Below, piece after piece: positions 17,296-24,949 of a stretch of DNA of 64,000 nucleotides. Numbering within the stretch: position 1 is the first letter of the stretch; every line of letters starts with the position of its first letter. This DNA is from a bacterium (lineage in GTDB: Bacteria; SZUA-182; DTGQ01). The stretch is from assembly GCA_040755755.1 (NCBI GenBank), contig JBFLZW010000022.1, positions 237,654 through 301,653 of the forward strand. The letters run 5' to 3'. The notes below the pieces were generated by a model, which did not search any database, had not been told where the DNA came from, and worked only from the letters and a program-made list of their open reading frames with translations. The position numbers and the translations under genes were made by a program.

Positions 17296-18456
17296 TTATC
17301 CCTGGCCGGTCAGGATTTGCGCATCCGCAGGCATGCCGGGCTTTAATTCCATATTGGGATTGGGAATATCCACCTTGAGGCGAAAGACCAGCTTGACCCG
17401 CTCGGTCTCGGTCTGAACGTTCTTGGGAGTGAACTCCGCCTCCGGGCTGATAAAGGAGATGCGGCCTTCGTATATTTTCCCCGGATAGGTATCCGTGGTC
17501 ACCTGTACCCTCTGGCCGATCTTCACCCGGCCAAGATCGGTCTCGTTGACATAGGTTCGCAGATATACCTTTTTCAGGTCACCGACCGTAACGACCGGGG
17601 TTCCGGGAGTGACCCGCTCTCCCGGCTCGATGGCCTGTGACAGGACAACGCCCGAGAGCGGAGAAATCAGGGTGGTGTAAGCAAGACGGGTCTCGGCCAG
17701 GGCCTGGGCTTCCTGAGCCTGCCTGAGGCGGGCGCTGGCCTGATCGATAGTTTCCTTTCGCGGACCTTTTTCCACCAGCGCAAGCCGCTCTCTGGCTTCT
17801 TTCAGGGCCTCGCGGGCCTGCTCGATCTGCTCTTTCCGTGGGCCTTCCTGAACGAGCTTTAACTGCTCCTCGCTCTCCTTCAGCCTGGCCCGGGCCGCCT
17901 CAAAGGAAGCCTGGGCTGTCTCGTATTCCCGCGCTGAAATAACCTCTTTCCGGTACAGTTTCAGCAATCGTTCATGGTCTTTCTCTGCGCGGTCACTTTC
18001 AGCCTTCATCCTCTGCACCGCCGCTTTGGCCGCAGCCACCTCCTGGGGCCTCGACCCTCCGAGCAGTTCATCGAGCCTGGCCTGCGCTCTCCCGACCGCG
18101 GCCTTCTCCCGGGCGATTTCTTCAGGTCTCGATCCGGCAACAAGCTCGGCCAAAAGCGCCTGGGCCACCTGGACTTCGGCCTTGCGAAGGGCAACTTCCC
18201 GATCGAATTCAGTGCTCTCCAGCCAGGCAACCACCTGACCGGCCCTGACCGTCTCGCCTTCGGAAACCGGACGATCTTCCACCCGGCCAGCAACCATAAA
18301 ACTCAACTCAGCCTCGGTGACCTCGATGTTGCCTGAGAGACGAATGATATCCGGATCATCCGAAAATCCTCTTTTCCGGTAGTAAGTGTATGCTCCGATA
18401 GATGCCATCAGAATAATCAGCAGCGGTATGAGTAACTTTTTCTTATTTTTCATCAC
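17296..18456 (-). CDS. HlyD-family periplasmic adaptor (YbhG-like)
   Basis: A 386-residue membrane-fusion protein: one N-terminal membrane anchor (LLIPLLIILMASIGAYTYY), a biotinyl-lipoyl half (LSFMVAGRVEDRPVSEGETV), a long alpha-helical hairpin (about 85-260) holding three related copies of a GSRPEEIA/GPRKEQIE-type unit, the second lipoyl half (TTLISPLSGVVLSQAIEPGE) and a beta-barrel (YLRTYVNETDL..IGQRVQV). It bridges the inner-membrane ABC permeases to the TolC-like channel. A 68-bp gap with a TTCGTG-type dispersed repeat separates it from the ATPase genes. Confidence 0.92.
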   Translation of the reverse strand: MMKNKKKLLIPLLIILMASIGAYTYYRKRGFSDDPDIIRLSGNIEVTEAELSFMVAGRVEDRPVSEGETVRAGQVVAWLESTEFDREVALRKAEVQVAQALLAELVAGSRPEEIAREKAAVGRAQARLDELLGGSRPQEVAAAKAAVQRMKAESDRAEKDHERLLKLYRKEVISAREYETAQASFEAARARLKESEEQLKLVQEGPRKEQIEQAREALKEARERLALVEKGPRKETIDQASARLRQAQEAQALAETRLAYTTLISPLSGVVLSQAIEPGERVTPGTPVVTVGDLKKVYLRTYVNETDLGRVKIGQRVQVTTDTYPGKIYEGRISFISPEAEFTPKNVQTETERVKLVFRLKVDIPNPNMELKPGMPADAQILTGQG

Positions 18457-18608
18457 CCGAAACCTCTTGTTAAGTAACTGGCCATAAGATTATAAAAACT
18501 CAAGGCAAAGACAAAGGCAAAGGCAAAAAAACAAAGGACACCACACCAGACACAGAGAAAAGAAAAGGAAAGAGTAAAACCTCCTGTGTCTCTCTATGCC
18601 CTGGGGAG

Positions 18609-19223
18609 TTATCTTTGAGAAGATTCATGTGTTCCGACGCTCTCACGGAATATCCGCCAGGACTCCTGTGCATGCCGTACGGCCTCGAACCTCCCATTGC
18701 TGAGATGCCAGAGAACCCCTGCCTGCTGTACCAGCCCCAGAAACATGATGGAGATTGTTTTGGGATCGATATCCTGACGTATCTGTCCTTCCTGCTGGCC
18801 CTGATGGATAATTTCGGCCACATTGTCAAGATAGCTGGTGATAATCTCATACACCCTGGCCTTCCTCTCAGGACGATCGACCGAGAAATCATCGGAGAAA
18901 ATAAGGCGCGGAATGGCCTGGTTCTTCTGGACTATCTGAATGTGGCGCATCAGCAGGGCCTCAAGACGCCGCAGGGAGTCTTGAGTTTCTTCGCGGACTG
19001 CCGTGATATGGGCAAGAAACCTGTCCTGGATAAGGTCAAGCACAGCTTCGAGCAATTCATCCTTGTTCCTGAAGTGGCGGTAAATTGCCGATGGAACAAT
19101 GCCGACCCGTTCGGCTACTGCGGCTACGTTCAAGTTCCTGAGCCCCTGGCTGACAACCAGTTCCATGGCTGCCTGGGCAATCTGCTCCTGCCTGATTTCA
19201 GTATTCAATTTCTCTGTGCTCAT
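18609..19223 (-). CDS. TetR-family repressor of the export locus (CecR-like)
   Basis: A 204-residue regulator with a TetR DNA-binding N-terminus (IAQAAMELVVSQGLRNLNVAAVAERVGI.PSAIYRHF, about 12-60) and a helical ligand domain. A longer frame starts at 19265 with ATGA overlap to the upstream permease, but its 14 extra residues are encoded by the GTGGCCACTGGCCAC dispersed repeat, so the ATG at 19223 is preferred. Position between the DrrAB-like pair and the adaptor gene mirrors cecR before ybhG in E. coli, where the regulator senses antibiotics. It probably represses this operon; its operator was not identified. Confidence 0.88.
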   Translation of the reverse strand: MSTEKLNTEIRQEQIAQAAMELVVSQGLRNLNVAAVAERVGIVPSAIYRHFRNKDELLEAVLDLIQDRFLAHITAVREETQDSLRRLEALLMRHIQIVQKNQAIPRLIFSDDFSVDRPERKARVYEIITSYLDNVAEIIHQGQQEGQIRQDIDPKTISIMFLGLVQQAGVLWHLSNGRFEAVRHAQESWRIFRESVGTHESSQR

Positions 19224-19261
19224 AGTATGAAACCTTGAGAAAAGTGGCCAGTGGCCACTCA

Positions 19262-20116
19262 TCAAACAGCGGCATTCGGATACAGCTTCCCTCCAGCAAT
19301 AACCAGGAATGTCGTACCAAGCAGCAGCACGGCAAAATCCAGTCCCAGCCTGGAGGTAGCGGTGCCGTTAACCAGCATCAATGTCCGCAGGGCGTCCACC
19401 TCATAGGTCAGCGGATTGGCTCTGGCTATCACCTGGAGCCAGCGCGGCATCATCGAGATCGGATAGATGGCATTGCTGGCAAAGAACAGGGGCATGGTCA
19501 GTACCTGGCCTACGCCCATGAACCGCTCGCGTGTCTTGACCAGGCAGGCGATAATCACGGAAAAAGTGGAAAAAAGCGCTGCCCCCAGAAGCACAATCGC
19601 CAGAACGCCCAAAAGTGCCAGGGGATTCCAGTTTATCTTCACTCCCAGCAGCAGAGCCAGGGTGTAGATGACAAACATCTGCAGGAGGCTGCGGATACCG
19701 GCAGACAGCGCCTTGCCCAGTACCAGGGCCGGCCGCGGAGTGGGACTTGCAAGGAGCTTGTGGACCAGTCCCAGATCCCGCTCCCAGATAATAGCCACGC
19801 CATAAAAAATAGCGATAAACAGCACACTCTGGGCCAGAATACCGGGGGTCATGAAGTCGAGGTAGCGCAGGCCCCCGGTAGGAATGGCCCGGGCACGGGA
19901 GAATACCTGTCCGAATAATAACAGCCACAGCGTTGGCTGGACCGCGCGCAGGATGAGCTCAGTGGGATCGTGGCGCAGCTTCCGTACTTCCAGCTCGGCA
20001 ATGGTAAGGGTTTTTTTCAGGAAGCGGATAATCGACATCAGCGGATTGGCTGCACTGGCCGGGCAGGGCTGGTCAACCGAGCCGCCGTGCAGTGGTCCTT
20101 GTTCTTGAGGTTTCAC
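19262..20116 (-). CDS. ABC-2 permease (DrrB-like)
   Basis: A 284-residue six-helix ABC-2 permease with no large periplasmic domain: RAVQPTLWLLLFGQVF, ERDLGLVHKLLASPTPR (coupling element), then ALLGVLAIVLLGAALFSTFSVI and FFASNAIYPISMMPRWLQ, the last being characteristic of DrrB-type drug-resistance permeases. The GTG at 20116 is chosen because AAAGGAG lies 5 bases upstream; the start overlaps the ATPase gene by 44 bases. With that ATPase it would make an exporter independent of the YbhGFSR-like unit downstream. Confidence 0.87.
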   Translation of the reverse strand: MKPQEQGPLHGGSVDQPCPASAANPLMSIIRFLKKTLTIAELEVRKLRHDPTELILRAVQPTLWLLLFGQVFSRARAIPTGGLRYLDFMTPGILAQSVLFIAIFYGVAIIWERDLGLVHKLLASPTPRPALVLGKALSAGIRSLLQMFVIYTLALLLGVKINWNPLALLGVLAIVLLGAALFSTFSVIIACLVKTRERFMGVGQVLTMPLFFASNAIYPISMMPRWLQVIARANPLTYEVDALRTLMLVNGTATSRLGLDFAVLLLGTTFLVIAGGKLYPNAAV

Positions 20117-20882
20117 AATAACTCCTTTTTGATTCGGCCTCCACCTCGTCCGCATCGGTATAATGGGCGAATACTTCGTTCAGGGTTGCATCGCCGTTTC
20201 CACCGATTGATGCCTTGAGATGGGCTGGCGTGCCGATGGCCACCACTTTGCCAAGGTGCATCACTGCTACCCGGCTGCACAGGGCGTCGGCTTCTTCCAG
20301 ATAGTGAGTGGTCAGAAAAATGGTAGTGCCGTAATCGGCCATCAGTTGTTCGATATGTTTCCAGACCGCTTTGCGGGCCAGGGGATCAAGGCCCACGGTC
20401 GGCTCATCCAGAAAAAGCAGCCGTGGCCGGTGCAGCAGGGACTGGGCTATTTCCATCCGCCTGATCATTCCCCCTGAGTAGGTGCGCACCAGTTTATCGG
20501 CAGCCTCGGAAAGCCCCATGAAGGAGAGGGCTTCCCGCACCCGATCTTTTCGCTCTGACCGGGGCAGATCGTAAAGCTTGGCAAAGATCAGAAGGTTCTC
20601 GTAGCCGGTCAGGGTGCCATCGGCAGACAGAATCTGCGGCACATACCCGATCATGCGCCGCACATCATGAGCGCGGCAGGCAAGATCGCATCCGGCCACC
20701 ATGGCCGTGCCCGAAGTCGGCGGCAGCAGGGTAGTCAGCATCTTGATGGCCGTGCTCTTGCCTGCCCCGTTCGGACCAAGCAGTCCAAATACCTCGCCGG
20801 ATTCCACGCAAATGTTCAAGGCATCAACTGCCGTCATCTGGCCAAAGACGCGGGTAAGATTCCTGGTTTCCAGAACAGCCAT
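20073..20882 (-). CDS. ABC transporter ATPase (DrrA-like)
   Basis: A 269-residue ATPase with Walker A GPNGAGKS, Q-loop IGYVPQILSADGTLTGYENL, signature YSGGMIRRMEIAQ, Walker B LLFLDEPTVGLDP and switch TTHYLEEAD. The pattern is that of daunorubicin-resistance DrrA ATPases. The frame is open to 20984, but the ATG at 20882 is preceded by GGAG at a 6-base spacing. It is the first gene of the export locus and divergent from the flavodiiron gene, with about 257 bp between them for both promoters. Confidence 0.9.
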   Translation of the reverse strand: MAVLETRNLTRVFGQMTAVDALNICVESGEVFGLLGPNGAGKSTAIKMLTTLLPPTSGTAMVAGCDLACRAHDVRRMIGYVPQILSADGTLTGYENLLIFAKLYDLPRSERKDRVREALSFMGLSEAADKLVRTYSGGMIRRMEIAQSLLHRPRLLFLDEPTVGLDPLARKAVWKHIEQLMADYGTTIFLTTHYLEEADALCSRVAVMHLGKVVAIGTPAHLKASIGGNGDATLNEVFAHYTDADEVEAESKRSYCETSRTRTTARRLG

Positions 20883-21139
20883 TGTTATCTCCATACTATA
20901 CTGCCCGGCTCCATATTCATTCACTTCGATCTCCGGGCATGGTGAGCCCTGGAGAATCCGGGCAGTGAGCTTGTGAATAAGCATTCACAATATAAACGAG
21001 AAAAAAGGTCTTGTCAAGAGGAAAGAAATGCTGAAAAATAGGGGGAGCGGTTGGCCTGTGTACTTGCACATCAACCGGTACACGGCATGAGGAGAGTAAA
21101 AATTTTATACCGTCAAGGTTAGAAAGGAGGATTTTGGGT

Positions 21140-22333
21140 ATGGCAATACAGCAATTGACTGAAGGTGTTTATTGGGTTGGAGTTGTAGACTGGGCACTGA
21201 GGCATTTTCACGGGCATGAGCTTTCGACGCACCGGGGCTCGACCTATAACGCCTATCTCATTGTCGATCAGAAAGTCGTGCTGGTGGATACCGTATGGGG
21301 TCCCTTCCAGGAGCAGTTGATCGAGAACATCAGCCGGATTATCGATCCGGCTAAAATCGACATCATAGTGGCCAATCATGCCGAGGTTGATCATTCGGGA
21401 GGACTTCCAGCGGTCGTGCGGCATGCTCCGAATGCCCTGGTCGTGGTCTCACCGCGGGGCGCGGAAAGCATTGAAGGGCACTATCACCAGCCGTGGAATT
21501 TCAAGATAGTAAAAACGGGTGACAGAATCAATATCGGCAGCAGCGATCTCGTCTTCATCGAAGCCCCGATGCTTCACTGGCCGGACAGCATGTTCACCTA
21601 TCTGACCGGCAGGAACGTTCTCATGCCCAATGATGCTTTCGGCCAGCATTATGCGACCGGCTTCCGGTATAACGATGAAGTGGATCAGGAGGAGCTTTTC
21701 GAGGAAGCTCTGAAATATTATGCCAATATTCTGACTCCATTCAGCAAGCTGGTCACCAAAAAGATCGACGAGGTTCTGGCCCTGAACCTGCCTGTTGACA
21801 TCATCGCTCCCAGCCACGGGGTTATCTGGCGCAAGGATCCGGTCCAGATCGTCAGGAAGTACCAGGAGTGGGCTGCCCAGGTTCCCCAAAAGAGTGCGGT
21901 CATTCTTTATGACACCATGTGGGAAGGCACCCGGAAAATGGCCGAGGCCATTGGTGAGGGCCTGGCTGATGCGGATGTCCCTTACAAGCTGTTTCATATG
22001 GCGGTCACGGACCGCAATGATGTTATCGCCGAAATCTTCAAGACCAGGGCGGTTATCATCGGATCACCGACCCTGAATAACGGCCTTCTGCCAACCATCA
22101 CCCCCATTCTGGAAGACCTTAAGGGCCTGAAGTTCCAAAACAAGATCGGCGCAGCCTTCGGGACCTATGGCTGGAGCGGAGAGGCGGTTAAACTCATCGA
22201 AGAGCACTTGAACCACTGCCGAATTCCGGTGGCTGTCCAGGGCGTACTGGCTAAATGGCAGCCCAAGGAACCTGAGCTGGCTGCCTGCAAAAATCTTGGG
22301 CGCACCATGGCCGCTGCCATCAGGGAGGGATGA
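21140..22333 (+). CDS. fprA: FprA-type flavodiiron protein
   Basis: A 397-residue A-type flavoprotein: an N-terminal metallo-beta-lactamase domain (1-245) holding the diiron site (NHAEVDHSGG gives the HxExDH ligands; further ligands at LHWPDSMFTY and SHGVIW) and a C-terminal flavodoxin domain (from about 255; YDTMWEGTRKMAEA binds FMN phosphate; GSPTLNNGLLPTI, GTYGWSGEA). These enzymes reduce oxygen to water or nitric oxide to nitrous oxide, protecting anaerobes. The ATG at 21140 has AGGAGG 9 bases upstream; a TTG six bases earlier is too close. It stands alone, followed by a strong hairpin. Confidence 0.95.
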   Translation: MAIQQLTEGVYWVGVVDWALRHFHGHELSTHRGSTYNAYLIVDQKVVLVDTVWGPFQEQLIENISRIIDPAKIDIIVANHAEVDHSGGLPAVVRHAPNALVVVSPRGAESIEGHYHQPWNFKIVKTGDRINIGSSDLVFIEAPMLHWPDSMFTYLTGRNVLMPNDAFGQHYATGFRYNDEVDQEELFEEALKYYANILTPFSKLVTKKIDEVLALNLPVDIIAPSHGVIWRKDPVQIVRKYQEWAAQVPQKSAVILYDTMWEGTRKMAEAIGEGLADADVPYKLFHMAVTDRNDVIAEIFKTRAVIIGSPTLNNGLLPTITPILEDLKGLKFQNKIGAAFGTYGWSGEAVKLIEEHLNHCRIPVAVQGVLAKWQPKEPELAACKNLGRTMAAAIREG

Positions 22334-22341
22334 CCGCCTAA

Positions 22342-22408
22342 CCGCAAAGCTCACCAGGGCAGCACGAGGGTATCAGACTGGCAGCTATCCTCCTGGTGAG
22401 CTTTGCGG
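22342..22408 (+). terminator. 17-bp hairpin after flavodiiron gene
   Basis: CCGCAAAGCTCACCAGG pairs perfectly with its complement across a 33-base loop, starting 8 bases after the stop codon. There is no T-run directly after, so it may protect the 3' end rather than terminate on its own. Confidence 0.6.
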
Positions 22409-22559
22409 GCTTCCGGTAACCTTTTCCTTGAGTGCCTTTCTTTGAGTGCCTTTCCTTGTGTACTTTTCCTTATTGCGCCATAGCCCCGGAAACCATGAAC
22501 TAACTTTTCGGGAGTGGAGGACAGCTATCCCCCCATGAGAAAGGCAACGACTACATGTA

Positions 22560-22616
22560 GGGTGGGGCCGCTTTTTTGTCCCACCAAATACCGCACGCGA
22601 TCTCTTTGCCGAGCCT
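22560..22616. repeat. 57-bp dispersed hairpin element, copy A
   Basis: Begins with a GGTGGG-type arm, a short spacer containing six T, and the complementary CCCACC arm, followed by an invariant AAATACCGCACGCGATCTCT segment. It matches 53 of 57 bases at 38423-38479. Substitutions fall in the hairpin and near the end. Confidence 0.85.
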
Positions 22617-22656
22617 ATAATATTGTTATCAAAAATCAAAAAAGTATAAAATAATA

Positions 22657-23004
22657 TTGAAATTTAAACTAAACAATAGTAAGTTATACTGTGAAGGGAT
22701 ACGGGTTCCAATAAATGAGGATTACTATAATCCCGATCATTTAAAGAGGTTGTTTACTATCATATTCCATGAGCCTGAAAGACAGGGTATTGATGATTGT
22801 AAGACTATACGGGACGTACGTAAATGCTACTTCGAAATAACATTGAATTTCATGGGATTTCTCCATGACAGGAAAAATAAAGACTGGCTGGCAGCAGAAT
22901 TCTATCGGAGTTTGGCCAATGATTATCTCGTTCATGTTACCCCAAAAACGGAAAAAAGCCCGGGGAAGCATTTATCTTTTCAAAAGATAAAATTGACGAG
23001 ATGA
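22657..23004 (+). CDS. Hypothetical protein, 115 residues
   Basis: No family recognised. The product is lysine-rich and aromatic-rich, predicted soluble and mostly helical, with one cysteine pair (CEG.., DDCKT). It starts at a TTG without a visible ribosome site and sits in an AT-richer stretch than its surroundings. The amino-acid pattern (HLKRLFTIIFHEP, GFLHDRKNKDWLAAEFYRSL) looks protein-like rather than random. It converges with the methyltransferase gene, 41 bases apart, and may be an accessory gene of that locus. Confidence 0.45.
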   Translation: MKFKLNNSKLYCEGIRVPINEDYYNPDHLKRLFTIIFHEPERQGIDDCKTIRDVRKCYFEITLNFMGFLHDRKNKDWLAAEFYRSLANDYLVHVTPKTEKSPGKHLSFQKIKLTR

Positions 23005-23045
23005 TTGTCAGAACCTGTACAAGTTTATTGATGGATTTGTTCTGG

Positions 23046-24689
23046 TCAACGACAGTCACCCTCTGAATCGAAAAGAAGCATTTGTCTCGACTGATTGACA
23101 GACACTTTTGGCATAGCCGCTAAGATGCTATGAGCTGGTACATTTGCCAGTTCTTTCGGTTCGATCTTATGAAGTCCGCCTCCATAAACACGCCCCTTGC
23201 TCATTAATATATCGGGTGAGATTTCGTTGAGGGCCTTCCATACAGCTTTGAATAGTTCCAGGTTGCTCCCAAGCTCTTTTGCGAGCATTGGCTTTGGATA
23301 TAACATGAGATACACATTGAGTACGGTAGCCTTAGAATGATTCAGAATAAAACGGAATGGATTACCGTTTTTTACTGATTGGCGACCCATATAGGTACAG
23401 AGAAAGGGTGCGGGAGGGCGGTTTTCTTGAGAGAACCAGGGATACCTATGCCTGCATAAGTAGCGATTATGAATACCTTTCTCTCTGCCGATTTGCAGGT
23501 ATTCCCATAATGATGGGTAGTTTGCCTTTATATCGCTTTCTGGCCGATTGCAAGCCAATAAGAATAGTTGCTGAGCAGGGACAGGATCCCCATCGTCATC
23601 AGCTTCAATTTCATCCGTTAATAAATATCGGGGACCGGGTAATACCGGTATAAGAAACTCTGATGGTAGTTTATACTTCAAGGTCTGCTCTCGGGTAAGT
23701 ACGAAGAACTTGTTTGCCCCTGTAGCTAAACCGCGTTTAATTGTAAACAAATCCGATAATCTGATCTGAGGAGAAACAGTTTTTACAGGAGAGGTAAAAA
23801 ACGCATTAGTGCAACCAGGTGTTTTGGGGAAGTCAGTCCACTTTTTTGATTGATTAAGTGCTTTCAGTGGAATACGATGAGATATCTCCGGCTTTGCGAG
23901 CGTACCACCATAGCTAAAATCAACCACATGCTCCGCAGGTGCTTTTCCTTTTCTATACCAGATTACGGATGAGGATACATATGCATCTTGAAATTGTACA
24001 TCGTCAGGATTAAAGCAATGAATCTGCAGGAGGGTTACTTGCGATGAGAGATATTGTTTAATCTGGCTCCCATAATTGACATCCATAAACTCGCTTGGGA
24101 TCAACCATCCGGCCAGACCACTATTTGCCAGCCAGTTATGCGAAATTAAAATGAAGTAGCAGTATAGCCCAGCCAAGCCACTCATTTTCAAACCAGTTAT
24201 CTGCTTACTGACCATCTGTAATCGTAATTTTTCATCGATAGGCAAGTGATGATGCCGCACATAGGGAGGATTACAGATAAGCAGGTTGGCTCTCCTATCA
24301 TCCGAATCCGGTGCTTTTACCCTGGTAAAGTCTCCTATGTTGAGCTGTAATGGTGTATCAGCCCAGAGCCTTGCCGCCTCCTGCCCATAGTGGAGGTCAA
24401 TTTCATAACCCCAGGCTTGAGCTATCTGTGATAACGGCCATGAGCGTAATAAAGCAGCATAAAACGAGCCTGTGCCAAAAGCAGGGTCAAGAAAACGGAT
24501 TTGCTGATGTGGGGGCATCATTGTTTTGGCATATTCCAGTATATCTGTTGCCAGTATTGTTGGAGTGGCAAATTGACCTAGTTTGTTCCGTTCAGTCTGT
24601 GTTCTTTTGGAATCCAATTGATATTGAGCTGCAATCCGCTGCTTTTCAATGGGATCGTCTACGAAAGGAATTTCATTGGTTATGGCCAT
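23046..24689 (-). CDS. N6-adenine DNA methyltransferase (Eco57I/gamma type)
   Basis: A 547-residue class I SAM-dependent methyltransferase. SAM-binding motif I is FLDPAFGTGSFY (about 65-76), preceded by GQFATPTILATDILEYA, and catalytic motif IV is NPPYVRHH (about 138-145), the amino-methyltransferase signature for adenine. The C-terminal half (about 300-530) looks like a target-recognition region (IRLSDLFTIKRGLATGANKFF). No endonuclease motif (PD..ExK) was noticed, so it is either a solitary or defence-associated methylase. It is divergent from the large P-loop ATPase gene; the 260-bp gap could carry shared regulation. Confidence 0.88.
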   Translation of the reverse strand: MAITNEIPFVDDPIEKQRIAAQYQLDSKRTQTERNKLGQFATPTILATDILEYAKTMMPPHQQIRFLDPAFGTGSFYAALLRSWPLSQIAQAWGYEIDLHYGQEAARLWADTPLQLNIGDFTRVKAPDSDDRRANLLICNPPYVRHHHLPIDEKLRLQMVSKQITGLKMSGLAGLYCYFILISHNWLANSGLAGWLIPSEFMDVNYGSQIKQYLSSQVTLLQIHCFNPDDVQFQDAYVSSSVIWYRKGKAPAEHVVDFSYGGTLAKPEISHRIPLKALNQSKKWTDFPKTPGCTNAFFTSPVKTVSPQIRLSDLFTIKRGLATGANKFFVLTREQTLKYKLPSEFLIPVLPGPRYLLTDEIEADDDGDPVPAQQLFLLACNRPESDIKANYPSLWEYLQIGREKGIHNRYLCRHRYPWFSQENRPPAPFLCTYMGRQSVKNGNPFRFILNHSKATVLNVYLMLYPKPMLAKELGSNLELFKAVWKALNEISPDILMSKGRVYGGGLHKIEPKELANVPAHSILAAMPKVSVNQSRQMLLFDSEGDCR

Positions 24690-24949
24690 AACTTATATTC
24701 CCATTTCCGCCAGGTCATCGATATAGTATACTACGCTGTGTTAAGTTTATTCAATCTTTTCTTCATGATCAAGATGAGGTACGAAAATCTGAAAGTATGA
24801 GGCTATCTTTCATGTCCACCCTAATCTCTTTGTGCTTTTCCTGCTCTTTTTTTCTTTGTACTTCAGCCATCTTTATGATAAATTTATTAAATTGACCTAA
24901 AAAGCAAAGTTTCACCCTTTTTCGCTCCACAGGAAGGAATAAAAAAGCT

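Noticed and set aside
21051-21070. Sigma-54-like sequence TTGGCCTGTGTACTTGCACA upstream of the flavodiiron gene
   Set aside because: GG and GC are separated by 11 bases, one more than the strict 10, so I did not call it a promoter.
23046-24689. Type IIG restriction-modification enzyme
   Set aside because: No PD-(D/E)xK or HNH nuclease motif was visible and the length fits a methylase with a target domain only.
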